A stretch of 64,000 nucleotides of DNA from Acidimicrobiia bacterium (GCA_024281095.1 JAMXLJ010000138.1:1-64000), one strand, 5' to 3'; positions 8,677 through 17,041 are shown, counted from the first letter of the stretch. Numbers and translations: made by a program. Notes: generated by a model from the sequence alone, not told the origin.

Positions 8677-9021
8677 ATGTCGGACACGGCGTTGCTCGCC
8701 TTCAAGGCGCTGACCGGTGGCCTGTTCGTGGCCGGTTTCGCGGTGGTCGCCGAGTTGCTCGTGCCCAAACGCTTTGCGGGGCTCTTCTCGGCGAGCCCCG
8801 CGGTTGCGCTCGGAAACCTGCTCGTGATCACGGCCAGTAAGGGTCGCCATGAAGCGGCGCTCGACGTCGAAGGAATGATCGCCGGCGCCGTAGCGATGAC
8901 GGTGGCCGCGAGCGCGGGCTTCGCCGCCGTTCGTCGTTTCCGCGCGATCCGAGGAACGCTCGTGGTGTGGTGCGTGTGGGGTGTCGTCGCCGAGGCCGCC
9001 TACTTCACGGTCGTGCGATGA
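8677..9021 (+). CDS. DUF3147 family membrane protein, first of a pair
   Basis: 114 residues from the ATG at 8677, preceded by GGAAGGGA at good spacing; the ORF track begins upstream at a TTG. Four short hydrophobic segments (ALTGGLFVAGFAVVAELLV, ASPAVALGNLLVIT, IAGAVAMTVAASAGFAAV, TLVVWCVWGVVAEAAYF) fit DUF3147-type four-TM proteins. The stop overlaps the start of a second, similar gene (ATGA), so the two are probably subunits of one membrane assembly. Function unknown. Confidence 0.78.
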   Translation: MSDTALLAFKALTGGLFVAGFAVVAELLVPKRFAGLFSASPAVALGNLLVITASKGRHEAALDVEGMIAGAVAMTVAASAGFAAVRRFRAIRGTLVVWCVWGVVAEAAYFTVVR

Positions 9022-9470
9022 GTTGCCGCACCGACGAGCCGCTCGCACGCGTGGATACCGGGCGGTTGCGGCGTATCCGGCCGCGCGAGATCGCTCTCCG
9101 CTTCGTGTTCGGAGCCGCGATCTCGGTCGTGATCGGTCTCATCTCGCGCGCGTTCGGCCCGAGGGCCGCCGGGATGTTCCTCGCGTTCCCGGCGATTCTC
9201 CCGGCGTCGGTCACGCTGATCGAGCACAAGGAGGGCACGCCGGAGGCCGCGGAGAACGTCGCCGGCGCGGTGTTCGGCGGGTTCGGGCTCATCGCGTTCG
9301 CGCTCACGGCTCGCGCACTGCTGACCACGATTGCCCCGGCACTCGCGCTCGTGCTGTCCTTCGGTGCCTGGATCGGCGTCTCGGGATCCTGCTACCTCGC
9401 GTACGAGTTGCTTCGGCGCCACGCCGAGCCTCCCGAGCGGGCAACCGGTCATTGCACCGTTTCCGACTGA
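9018..9470 (+). CDS. DUF3147 family membrane protein, second of a pair
   Basis: 150 residues from the ATG at 9018, four bases back into the preceding gene. A basic N-terminal arm (RLRRIRPREIALRFVFG) leads into four TMs; AGMFLAFPAILPASVTLIEHKEG matches the SASPAVALGNLLVITASKG part of the upstream protein, so the pair arose by duplication. GTPEAAENVAGAVFGG follows as in the partner. The conserved small-residue FPAILPAS loop is the most likely functional element. No function is known for the family. Confidence 0.8.
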   Translation: MSCRTDEPLARVDTGRLRRIRPREIALRFVFGAAISVVIGLISRAFGPRAAGMFLAFPAILPASVTLIEHKEGTPEAAENVAGAVFGGFGLIAFALTARALLTTIAPALALVLSFGAWIGVSGSCYLAYELLRRHAEPPERATGHCTVSD

Positions 9471-9557
9471 GGCGGCCATGACGCCTCCGTCCCCGTTCGC
9501 CGTGCCTCCGATACGTCCGCGGCGCCGCTACGTCCGCACTTTGTCCCACTGGTCGCG

Positions 9558-9563
9558 TACGCT
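9558..9563 (+). promoter_or_regulatory. -10 box before DNA methyltransferase
   Basis: TACGCT ends six bases before the GTG at 9570, the same geometry as other leaderless starts in this window. It supports the GTG as the first codon and an independent promoter for the cassette. Confidence 0.45.
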
Positions 9564-9569
9564 CGGCGG

Positions 9570-11006
9570 GTGGTGCGATCGGGAGCGGGCGCGGAAGGTG
9601 CGCGGAAGCGTCGTGGGCCGGCGCGGCGCCCCACCGCCACCTCGAATTTCGGCGTCGGCCGGCGCGAGAGCCACGACGCGTCGATGTTCTACGAGCGTTT
9701 CGAGCCGCCGGAGCTCAGTTCCGACGCGGCCGTAGCGGAGCGGTACGAACTCGCCGATCCGTTCCAGGTTGGGGACGCGCGCAACATGGAGGTCGTACGC
9801 GACAACTCGGTCGCGCTCGTCGTTACGTCACCGCCGTATTTTGCGGGGAAGCAGTACGAACAAGAGCTCGAACGCGAGGGCATCCCGAGCTCCTATCGCG
9901 AATACCTGCAGCTGTTGACTGACGTGTTCGCAGAGTGCAAGCGCACTCTCGAACCGGGTGGTCGCATCGCGGTGAACGTGGCCAATCTGGGGCGCAAGCC
10001 GTACCGGAGTCTCTCGGCCGACGTGATTGCAATCCTCCAGGACGAACTGCGACTGCTCGTTCGCGGTGAGGTGATCTGGCGGAAGGGCGAGGGGGCAACC
10101 GGCAACTGCGCGTGGGGCTCGTACCGCAGCCCCGCCAACCCGGTGCTGCGCGACGTGACCGAGCGCATTGTGATCGCGAGCAAGGGCCGCTTCGACCGTG
10201 CGCTGGCGGGCCCGGAACGTCGCCGCGTCGGGCTCCCGCACCAACCCGATCTCGACGCCGACGAGTTCATGGCCGCGACGCTCGACGTGTGGGACATCGC
10301 GCCCGAGAGTGCGCGCCGCGTGCAACATCCCGCGCCGTTCCCCGTCGAGCTGCCTGAACGGCTGATTCGCCTCTACACGTATCGCGACGACCTCGTACTC
10401 GATCCGTTCATGGGCTCCGGGTCCGCGCTCGTCGCCGCGGCCCGGCTCGGGCGTCGGTACGTCGGCTACGACCTCGATCCGCAGTACGCCCGAATCGCCC
10501 GTGGGCGCGTGGAGAGCGAGGGCGGCGAGGAGCCGGCGACGCCGGGTTACGCGCCGGCGACGGCAGTGGCAGAAGAGCTTGTCAGCCAGGCCGGATTCGA
10601 CGTGGTCGGCCGGGCCAAGCGTCTCGCGGGCACCGGCGTTGCGGTGAGCATCGTCGCCAATGACGCCGACGGCGTGGCGTGGTATTTCGACGTCAGCGGA
10701 GCCTTCACGGTGAACCGGGGCGGGTTGTTCCGAACCGAAGCCGTGTTCCGCGCAATCGGACGCGCGCACGTGCTCGCCCAAAAGCAGTACCGCCCGTTCG
10801 TGCTGCTGACGACGGACGTCCCACGCCGCGCCAGCGAAGCCGACCGAGCGCTGCGCGCGGGTGCGGGGGCTTGTTTCGACGTGGTCGACCTCCGCTCCGA
10901 CGATGCCGTGCAGCGCCTGCGCGTGTACGCGAAGGGCAATCACACGACGCGCCCCGCCGCCGGGTTCTGGTCGCAGCAGGAGCTCGACGGCGCGTTTCCT
11001 TCCTAG
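9570..11006 (+). CDS. DNA methyltransferase with degenerate PD-(D/E)XK-like C-terminal domain
   Basis: 478 residues. Catalytic motif IV is TSPPYF (about residue 86) and the SAM loop DPFMGSGSALVAA (about residue 277) comes after it, the beta-class order; SPPY favours N4-cytosine or N6-adenine methylation. After about residue 330 comes an extra domain: helix AEELVSQAGFDVVGRAKRL, then VAVSIVANDADGVAWYFDVSG and PFVLLTTDVP, which looks like a PD-(D/E)XK core where the usual lysine is replaced by serine (FDVSG). GTG 9570 fits the -10 box; ATG 9684 is the alternative. It probably modifies chromosomal DNA and may guard against the nuclease-like neighbour 15 bases downstream. Confidence 0.85.
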   Translation: MVRSGAGAEGARKRRGPARRPTATSNFGVGRRESHDASMFYERFEPPELSSDAAVAERYELADPFQVGDARNMEVVRDNSVALVVTSPPYFAGKQYEQELEREGIPSSYREYLQLLTDVFAECKRTLEPGGRIAVNVANLGRKPYRSLSADVIAILQDELRLLVRGEVIWRKGEGATGNCAWGSYRSPANPVLRDVTERIVIASKGRFDRALAGPERRRVGLPHQPDLDADEFMAATLDVWDIAPESARRVQHPAPFPVELPERLIRLYTYRDDLVLDPFMGSGSALVAAARLGRRYVGYDLDPQYARIARGRVESEGGEEPATPGYAPATAVAEELVSQAGFDVVGRAKRLAGTGVAVSIVANDADGVAWYFDVSGAFTVNRGGLFRTEAVFRAIGRAHVLAQKQYRPFVLLTTDVPRRASEADRALRAGAGACFDVVDLRSDDAVQRLRVYAKGNHTTRPAAGFWSQQELDGAFPS

Positions 11007-11021
11007 CGGCACCGAGCGACG

Positions 11022-12026
11022 TTGGCCGATCTCCGCACCACGATCACAGAGGTCGTCACCGGCCTCGGGATGACGGGCTTGGACGACATCGACGACGCGC
11101 TTGCCGCGCGGCCGCGTTCGCTCGTCGACGTCAGCCCGGAGCTCTGGGACCAGCTGGGGGAGGGTTGGTCGCGACCGTCGCAGAGACAGGCGTTCGTCGC
11201 GGCGTGGACCAATGGGAGACGCTTCCTCGAGGCGCGTGATGGTCTGCGCGGTCGCGAGCCGCTGATCATCGAATGGAAGGGCTCACATCGTGCGCCGGGT
11301 GACGAAGTTGTCCCTGCGGATCTCCGGGTCGATCACGTCTATCTGGTGAGCTGCAAGTACCTGTCGCAGATCGTCATCAACGCGTCGCCGGCTCACTTGT
11401 TTGAACGGCTGCTCGCGGGTGGGCACGGAACCCGTGGCAGCGACTGGTACCAGCAGATCGCGCCGGCCGAGTATCAAGCGCTGTACGACGCAACGCGCGA
11501 CGAGTTGCGAGCCGGCGCGCTGCCCGGGCTCGTCGCCGATCTCGGGTCGGGCGATCGGACGCTCCTCCGGAAGGCGTTGCGCCGCACGTGGCCCCCGACG
11601 TTGGAAGGAACGTACGCGGCGTTCGTCGACGCGGTGGCCCGGGGATCGGCCCGCGTCTGGAGTGCTGCCCTTGACCGCACGCGCGATCGCGAACGGATGC
11701 TGTGGCGTCTCCTTCGCATCGGGAGCGCGCCGTACTTCGTGCTCGGCAGCTCGCCTCGCGGGTCGCTGCGGCTGCGGATCGCCACCCCGTGGGACTGGCG
11801 TCAGCAGTTCGAGTTGCGCACCTTCGAGGTGGAGGCGCGCCCCGGTGGGCAGCCGATGGTCGGGTGGCGGGCTGTTGTCCGCCGGCGAGCAGACCGCGAC
11901 GACGTGACGGTCGACGGGCGGGTCGAGGTGCGTTGGAGCCACGGCCGTTTCGGCGGCCCGCCGGAGGCGAAGGTGTATCTCCACACGCCGCACGCCGACG
12001 TTCCGGGCTATTTCCCCCTTTCGTAG
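11022..12026 (+). CDS. Putative restriction endonuclease, PD-(D/E)XK-like
   Basis: 334 residues, TTG start 15 bases after the methyltransferase, same strand and base use. Near residues 80-115 it has LIIEWKGSHR, DLRVDHVYLVSCKYLS, then a helix with HLFERLL: an acidic residue followed by a D...SxK strand pair, as in PD-(D/E)XK nucleases. The C-terminal half is rich in beta strands (LRLRIATPWDWRQQFELRTFEVEARP, RVEVRWSHGRFGGPPEAKVYLHT) and may bind DNA. The next-door methyltransferase makes a restriction enzyme the most natural reading. No family was recognised, so the function is inferred; a regulator or immunity factor is possible. Confidence 0.6.
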   Translation: MADLRTTITEVVTGLGMTGLDDIDDALAARPRSLVDVSPELWDQLGEGWSRPSQRQAFVAAWTNGRRFLEARDGLRGREPLIIEWKGSHRAPGDEVVPADLRVDHVYLVSCKYLSQIVINASPAHLFERLLAGGHGTRGSDWYQQIAPAEYQALYDATRDELRAGALPGLVADLGSGDRTLLRKALRRTWPPTLEGTYAAFVDAVARGSARVWSAALDRTRDRERMLWRLLRIGSAPYFVLGSSPRGSLRLRIATPWDWRQQFELRTFEVEARPGGQPMVGWRAVVRRRADRDDVTVDGRVEVRWSHGRFGGPPEAKVYLHTPHADVPGYFPLS

Positions 12027-12062
12027 CGCCCTCGCTCGCGCGTTCCGTGGCCCTGCGCCCGG

Positions 12063-14606
12063 TTGGCCCGCGCGGAGAGCGAGTTCGTCAAGTCTCTCGG
12101 TTTCCCGGGCGATACAGCACCCGTGATCGAGGATCGGCATGCGCGGGCGGGTCGCATGTGGGCGGGGATCGCGGCGCTCGTGCGCCGGCGGTCCATCACG
12201 GTGCTCGCAGTTGCGGCCACGCTCGTCCTGTTACTCGGCGGCGCGGGTTCACTCCTGAAGTTCGAGACGAGCCAGGACGCGCTGATCGGCGGCCGGTCGC
12301 GCGTCGCCCAGGAGAGTCGCCGCTACCAGGACGCGTTCGGCGGAAGCTCCATGCTCACCGTCTTCAACGGAGACATCGAGCGGCTCTTCACGCCGCAGAA
12401 CATCGCTCGCATGGAGGCGCTCGAGAACGATCTCAAACGAACCCACCTCTACAAGTTCGTGCTGAGCCCGCTCACCGCGATGCGATTCGCCCAGGCGGAG
12501 CTCGGCGTGGGCGCGCAGTTGTTCGCCGAGGCGAAGACGAGCGACCCCGCGAACGCGGCGAAGTACGACGCGATCCTCAACAGTGAGCTGAAGCGGATCG
12601 GTGCTGTGCAGGGAGCGCAGACGCTCGACAATCCGTCGTTCGTGCGCTTCCTGCTCTACGACGAGCACGGCAACATTCGCTCGGCGCTCAAGACGACGTT
12701 CGTCGACCGTCAGCACGCGCTGATGATCGTGCGGTTGCAAGGCAACGATCCGATCGACCGCATGGGCAAGGCGGCCGACACGGTGAAACAGGTCGTCGCG
12801 CGGCACCCGCTCGACGGTTTCACGACGTTGACGACCGGGCCGCCCGTGTTGCTCCAGGAGATCAACGACTACTTGCAGCACGGCATCGTCACGCTCGGCG
12901 GCTTGGCCGTGCTCGTCATGGTCGTGCTGCTGTTCTTCGTGTTCCGCGTTCGGTCGCGCCTGCTGTCGCTCGGGTGCGTGCTCGTGTCGACGGTCTGCAC
13001 CTTCGGGATCATGGGCCTCGTCGGGCTCCCACTGAACCTCGTGACGATTTCGGGCCTGCCCATCCTGCTCGGCATGGGGGTCGACTTCGCGATCCAGGTG
13101 CACAGCCGCTTCGAGGAGGAGCTCGCGCGCGACCATGACCCGGCCGGAGCGGCCACGCGGGTGATCAGCCGTCTCGCGCCCGCGCTGGTGGTCGCGATGG
13201 TCGCGGCCGGCCTGGGCTTCCTTGCGATGCAGATCTCGCGTGTGCCGATGATCCGCCAGTTCGGCGCGATGCTCATCCTCGGCGTCGGCGTGATCTTCGC
13301 GGTCGTGCTGTTCGTGCCGCTGGCGTTCTTGTTGCGACGCGAGCGCCGTCGCACCACAGGCGACGCGGGCTCGAGCACGACACCCGTAGGGTCGCGTGCG
13401 CCGCTGCTCGAGCGCACGGTTCGCGGCCTGGCCCGGGTGGGTCGGGCCCGGGTGCTCCCGATCGTCGTCATCGGCGCGCTCGTGGTCGCGGCCGGGCTGG
13501 CGGTCGAGGGTCGCTTCACGATCCAGACCGATCCGGAGCGTTGGATCCCGCCCAACGGAAGTACGGAGCGCAGCCTCCGACAGTTGCGCGCCCAAGCCGG
13601 CTTCTCGAGCGAGGTCGACTTCATGGTGGAAGCACCCAACGTGCTCGCGGACCCGGTCGCCGGATGGATGGACGGCTACGCGCGCCAGCAGCTCGCGAAG
13701 CACAAGGACGAGTTCGTGCAGTACGCCAGCCTCGGCGGCGTCGTCAGCAGCGTCACCCAGGGCGTACCGACCGAGAAGCAGCTGCGCCTGATCTATTCGG
13801 TGGCACCGCCCGACATCAGGACCGCCTTCGTGACGCCGGACTTCAAGCGGGCCAACCTCCTGTTCCCGATCACCGACATCTCCTTGCACCAGCGCGATGT
13901 GTTGCTCACCGAGATGAAGCGCGACGCGCATCCGCCGGCCGGTGTGGCCGCGACCCCGTCGGGCCTCGTGGTCGTCGGCGTCGCCCTCGTGAAGGCGCTG
14001 CAGGCGAACCGGACGGTCATGACGCTGGCCGCCCTCGCGCTCGTGGCCCTTTGGCTGCTCCTGTACTACCGCAGGTTCGTGCAGGTCGTGCTGACGCTGG
14101 TGCCCGTGCTGCTCGCGGTCGGGCTGTCTTCGGTCGTCGTGTTCGCGACCGGGCTCGAGTTGAGCCCGCTCACGAGTGTCGCCGGCCCGCTCGTGATCGC
14201 GGTCGGCACGGAGTTCGCCGTGCTCATCATGTCGCGCTATGTCGAGGAGCGCGAGCGAGGGCGCTCGCGTGAGGACGCGGTCGACATCGGGATCGTCCGC
14301 ATCGGCCGAGCGTTCGTCGCGTCGGGCCTCACGCTCGTCGGCGGCTTCGCGGTCATCGCGCTCTCGGCGTTCCCGCTGCTTCGCGACTTCGGGATCATCG
14401 TCGCCTTGAACACGCTCGTCGCATTGCTCGTGGCGCTGGTGGTACTACCACCGTTGCTCGTGTGGGCCGACGGCCATCCCCGTATCGGTGGCTTCTCGCC
14501 CGGCTCCGAGTCTCAGGACGACGCGGACGAGACGGCGCCGCGCGGGATTCCGGTGCCGCCTCCGGCGCGGCGCATGGTGCGCCGGCGATTCAACGTGCCG
14601 CGGTGA
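12063..14606 (+). CDS. RND/MMPL superfamily transporter
   Basis: 847 residues with an internally doubled layout: one TM, a large external domain, then five TMs, repeated. Charged TM-region motifs are GMGVDFAIQVHSRFEEELARD in the first half and AVGTEFAVLIMSRYVEERERG in the second, the GxxxD/E positions that carry protons in RND proteins. HpnN- and MmpL-type relatives move lipids or hopanoids to the outer envelope. The start is uncertain: TTG 12063, GTG 12123 and ATG 12156 all precede the first TM (ITVLAVAATLVLLLGG). It ends 17 bases into the tail of the convergent DUF35 gene. Confidence 0.85.
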   Translation: MARAESEFVKSLGFPGDTAPVIEDRHARAGRMWAGIAALVRRRSITVLAVAATLVLLLGGAGSLLKFETSQDALIGGRSRVAQESRRYQDAFGGSSMLTVFNGDIERLFTPQNIARMEALENDLKRTHLYKFVLSPLTAMRFAQAELGVGAQLFAEAKTSDPANAAKYDAILNSELKRIGAVQGAQTLDNPSFVRFLLYDEHGNIRSALKTTFVDRQHALMIVRLQGNDPIDRMGKAADTVKQVVARHPLDGFTTLTTGPPVLLQEINDYLQHGIVTLGGLAVLVMVVLLFFVFRVRSRLLSLGCVLVSTVCTFGIMGLVGLPLNLVTISGLPILLGMGVDFAIQVHSRFEEELARDHDPAGAATRVISRLAPALVVAMVAAGLGFLAMQISRVPMIRQFGAMLILGVGVIFAVVLFVPLAFLLRRERRRTTGDAGSSTTPVGSRAPLLERTVRGLARVGRARVLPIVVIGALVVAAGLAVEGRFTIQTDPERWIPPNGSTERSLRQLRAQAGFSSEVDFMVEAPNVLADPVAGWMDGYARQQLAKHKDEFVQYASLGGVVSSVTQGVPTEKQLRLIYSVAPPDIRTAFVTPDFKRANLLFPITDISLHQRDVLLTEMKRDAHPPAGVAATPSGLVVVGVALVKALQANRTVMTLAALALVALWLLLYYRRFVQVVLTLVPVLLAVGLSSVVVFATGLELSPLTSVAGPLVIAVGTEFAVLIMSRYVEERERGRSREDAVDIGIVRIGRAFVASGLTLVGGFAVIALSAFPLLRDFGIIVALNTLVALLVALVVLPPLLVWADGHPRIGGFSPGSESQDDADETAPRGIPVPPPARRMVRRRFNVPR

Positions 14607-15048
14607 ACCTCGGTACGGCGACGTCGTCGGCGACGTCGTCCCATACGAGCCGCACCGGCATGCCGACCTCGACGGACGACGGTTCGCAGTCGACGAGGTT
14701 CGACACGAGCCGTACGCCGCCCGCATCCGGCAGCTCGACGACCACGACGACGTACGGCAGCGCGTCGCGCATCAACGGCACGACCGCGTGGTGAATCACG
14801 GTGTAGCTGTAGACGCGACCGTCGCCGGTCTGTTCGACCCAGTCGATGCCCTGAGCCTGGCAGACGTAGCAGAACGGGCTCGGCGGCATGCGAAACGTCC
14901 CGCAGTTCGTGCAGCGGGGCACGACGAGTCGGTGCTCGGCGGCCGCGATCCAGAACGGCTCCGTCCACGAATCCGGTGTGAGCACCGCGAGCTCAGCCGG
15001 GGGCGCGCCGCCCGGTCGTGAGCGTGGAGCCGGTTGCGTGTCGGTCAT
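14590..15048 (-). CDS. DUF35 OB-fold/zinc-ribbon protein, partner of thiolase-like enzyme
   Basis: 152 residues. The zinc ribbon CTNCGTFRMPPSPFCYVC (about residues 46-63) is followed by an OB-fold half (GRVYSYTVIHHAVVP, YVVVVVELPD, VEVGMPVRLVWDD). DUF35 proteins bind acyl-CoA and form complexes with thiolase-superfamily enzymes; in steroid side-chain breakdown such a complex (Ltp2 with a DUF35 domain) is a retro-aldolase. The start lies four bases after the stop of the thiolase-like gene, so the two are one operon. Its C-terminus overlaps the end of the RND gene by 17 bases. Confidence 0.9.
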   Translation of the reverse strand: MTDTQPAPRSRPGGAPPAELAVLTPDSWTEPFWIAAAEHRLVVPRCTNCGTFRMPPSPFCYVCQAQGIDWVEQTGDGRVYSYTVIHHAVVPLMRDALPYVVVVVELPDAGGVRLVSNLVDCEPSSVEVGMPVRLVWDDVADDVAVPRFTAAR

Positions 15049-15052
15049 CGCT

Positions 15053-16243
15053 TCACCTCCGCAGCAGGAGCGAGCTCACCGGGATCGACGCCGGGCCACC
15101 CGTGACCAACGCGATCTCGGCGTCGGCCACCTGGTTCACCGCGGTGCCGCGCAGCTGCTCGACAGCTTCCTTCACGTGCGTCATCCCGATGATGTAGGCC
15201 TCGCTGAGGTTGCCGCCGTGCGTGTTGACCGGCATCGACCCCGTAGGGAACCGGATGCTGCCCGCTTCGACGAACGGGCCGCTCTCGCCGATCGGGCACA
15301 GCCCGTAGTCCTCGAGCTGCATCAGCACCATTGGCGTGAAGTGGTCGTACAGCTCCGCGACGTCGACGTCGGCCGGGCCGACGCCGGCCATCTCGTAGAG
15401 GCGTTGTGCGACCGGGCGGTGCCCCGACGACGCGAAGTACTCGTCGTCCATGTTCATCCACGTGATCGCTTGTCCCCAGCGGCCGTTGCCCCCGTTCGCG
15501 GTCGCGAGCACGTACACCGGCTTCTGGCGCAGATCGCGGGCGCGCTCGGCCGACGTCGTGACCACGGCAACCGCGCCATCGCACTCGAGGCAGTAGTCGT
15601 AGAGGCACAGCGGATCGGAGATCATGCGCGCGTCGAAGTAGTCGTCGAGCGTCAGCGGCGCACGCATGAGCGCGCTCGGCCGCGGGATCGCGTTGTTGCG
15701 GGTGGAGATCGCAACCTCCGCGAGGTGCTCGCGCGTGGTGCCGTACAGGTGCATGTGACGGCGGGCGAGGATGGAGAACATCTGGCCCGGGCCGAGGAGC
15801 CCGGCCGGACGCACGAAGTCGCCCTCGGGCGAAGGAGGCGCGGAGTACTGCCCCCCGCCGCCTGCGCTGCCGGCGAACGACGCACCGAACCGGCGCAGGC
15901 CGGCCTGCTGCAGCGTCATGTAGCTCACCACGACGTCGGCCATGCCGCTCGCGATGGCGGCGGCCGCCAGCCCCACGGATCCGGCCGCGCCCCCGCCGCC
16001 CCCGGTCAGCATTCCGCTGAAGCGGACCTCCGGGATGCCCAACGTCTGCGCGACGAGCGCGGGATCGAGACCGAAGCTGTAGAGACCGAACCCGTCGACG
16101 TCGCGCACCGTCAGGCCGGCGTCGTCGAGCGCGCCGAGGATGGCCTTGCCGACGAGCTCGAGGTTCGTCTGCGGGAGTGACTGGCCCCGCTTGTAGTACT
16201 GCGACGCGCCCACCCCGACGATCGCCGCCCTGTCCTTCAACAT
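15053..16243 (-). CDS. Thiolase-superfamily lipid-transfer-type protein lacking the nucleophilic Cys
   Basis: 396 residues from the ATG at 16243; GGGAAT precedes it. The N-terminal IVGVGASQYYKRG and C-terminal NTHGGNLSEAYIIGMTHVKEAV are thiolase-fold landmarks of the SCP-2/Ltp group. Where biosynthetic or degradative thiolases have the reactive cysteine (MCASG-like), this protein reads GMLTGGGGGAAGS, and the GHPLGxSG motif is absent. It is therefore unlikely to be a true acyltransferase; an Ltp2-like aldolase working with the DUF35 protein is the best guess. The operon context with a TetR repressor upstream and CoA ligases nearby fits catabolism of a CoA-activated side chain. Confidence 0.88.
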   Translation of the reverse strand: MLKDRAAIVGVGASQYYKRGQSLPQTNLELVGKAILGALDDAGLTVRDVDGFGLYSFGLDPALVAQTLGIPEVRFSGMLTGGGGGAAGSVGLAAAAIASGMADVVVSYMTLQQAGLRRFGASFAGSAGGGGQYSAPPSPEGDFVRPAGLLGPGQMFSILARRHMHLYGTTREHLAEVAISTRNNAIPRPSALMRAPLTLDDYFDARMISDPLCLYDYCLECDGAVAVVTTSAERARDLRQKPVYVLATANGGNGRWGQAITWMNMDDEYFASSGHRPVAQRLYEMAGVGPADVDVAELYDHFTPMVLMQLEDYGLCPIGESGPFVEAGSIRFPTGSMPVNTHGGNLSEAYIIGMTHVKEAVEQLRGTAVNQVADAEIALVTGGPASIPVSSLLLRR

Positions 16244-16247
16244 TCGC

Positions 16248-16934
16248 TCATTCCCTTGCTGCACGGCTCCGGGCTGCACCGTGCGCCGCCCGCGTCGTTC
16301 GTTCCCCGGCGAGCGACCTGCGTTCCTCCGTCGCTCCGGTCGCCGCGCCCGGTACAGGGCGCAGGCTTTGGAGGATCGTCGCCATGTGCAGGCGGAGTTG
16401 ACGATCGAGGGGAACTCGCAACGCGCGTTGCGCGTGCATCTCGAGGCTGCCGACGATCCCGGCGATCACCAGGCTCACGACGTCTTCGACCGTGGCGCCC
16501 TCCGGAAGCCGCAGCTCACCGGAGGCGATGCCTCTGCGCACGGGCTCGCGCACGAGCTTGAAGAACGTCGCACGGAGCCGCCGGTACGTCGAGTCGAACC
16601 CCGGGAGCTTCCGCAGTTCGACGTTCGCAACGAGGCTGAAGTCGCGCCGCCAACCGGCGTCGGCTTCACCGGCGACGAGCCACTCCACCACCGACCACAG
16701 CCGCTCCGCCGCCCCTGCGTCGCTCGCCAGCAGGTCCTGCTGTTGCTCGACGACGCGGTCGGCGTAGTGGTCCACCGCGCTGCGCACGAGGTCTTCCTTC
16801 GACGAGAAGTGGTGATAGATGGAGCCGGTCGTCACGCCGGCTTCGGCCGCCAGCTCGCGGAGGCCGACGCCCGCATACCCGCGCTCCGCGAGCATGTGCA
16901 GTGCGACCGCGAGCAGCTGCTCCCTCGACTCCAT
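16248..16934 (-). CDS. TetR family transcriptional regulator
   Basis: 228 residues. The N-terminal helix-turn-helix is typical: LLAVALHMLAERGYAGVGLRELAAEAGVTTGSIYHHFSSKEDLV (about residues 7-50), followed by a helical ligand domain. The C-terminal 30 residues are Arg/Ala-rich and probably unstructured. The start codon lies inside a perfect CATAAC-GAAA-GTTATG palindrome, so the protein most likely represses its own gene. It stands directly upstream of the thiolase-like/DUF35 pair and divergent from the DUF2889/CoA-ligase genes, so it may control both; acyl-CoA or a related ligand is likely. Confidence 0.92.
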   Translation of the reverse strand: MESREQLLAVALHMLAERGYAGVGLRELAAEAGVTTGSIYHHFSSKEDLVRSAVDHYADRVVEQQQDLLASDAGAAERLWSVVEWLVAGEADAGWRRDFSLVANVELRKLPGFDSTYRRLRATFFKLVREPVRRGIASGELRLPEGATVEDVVSLVIAGIVGSLEMHAQRALRVPLDRQLRLHMATILQSLRPVPGAATGATEERRSLAGERTTRAAHGAARSRAARE

Positions 16935-16947
16935 AACGAAAGTTATG
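16932..16947. promoter_or_regulatory. Palindrome over the TetR start codon, probable operator
   Basis: CATAAC-GAAA-GTTATG is a perfect six-base inverted repeat with a four-base spacer. Its left arm contains the ATG of the TetR gene on the minus strand; the right arm overlaps TAGCAT, a likely -10 box for the same gene. A bound dimer would block this promoter. Confidence 0.65.
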
Positions 16948-16961
16948 CTAGCAAGTGGCGC

Positions 16962-17041
16962 CGCAGCGGGAGGGAGCCGGGGAAGGTGCGGACGACGCTG
17001 CGCCTTGGGCGGACGCCCGGGAGGCGCAGCGGGAGGGAGCC
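16962..17041. repeat. Direct repeat containing a strong ribosome site
   Basis: CGCAGCGGGAGGGAGCC occurs at 16962-16978 and again at 17025-17041, identical over 17 bases. The second copy supplies the GGGAGGG site of the DUF2889 gene. The first has no obvious start codon behind it and looks like a local duplication of the leader. Confidence 0.6.

Noticed and set aside
12249-13931. 560-residue antisense ORF over the RND transporter
   Set aside because: Opposite strand of a clear membrane transporter; its sequence is a run of charged residues typical of third-position GC shadows.
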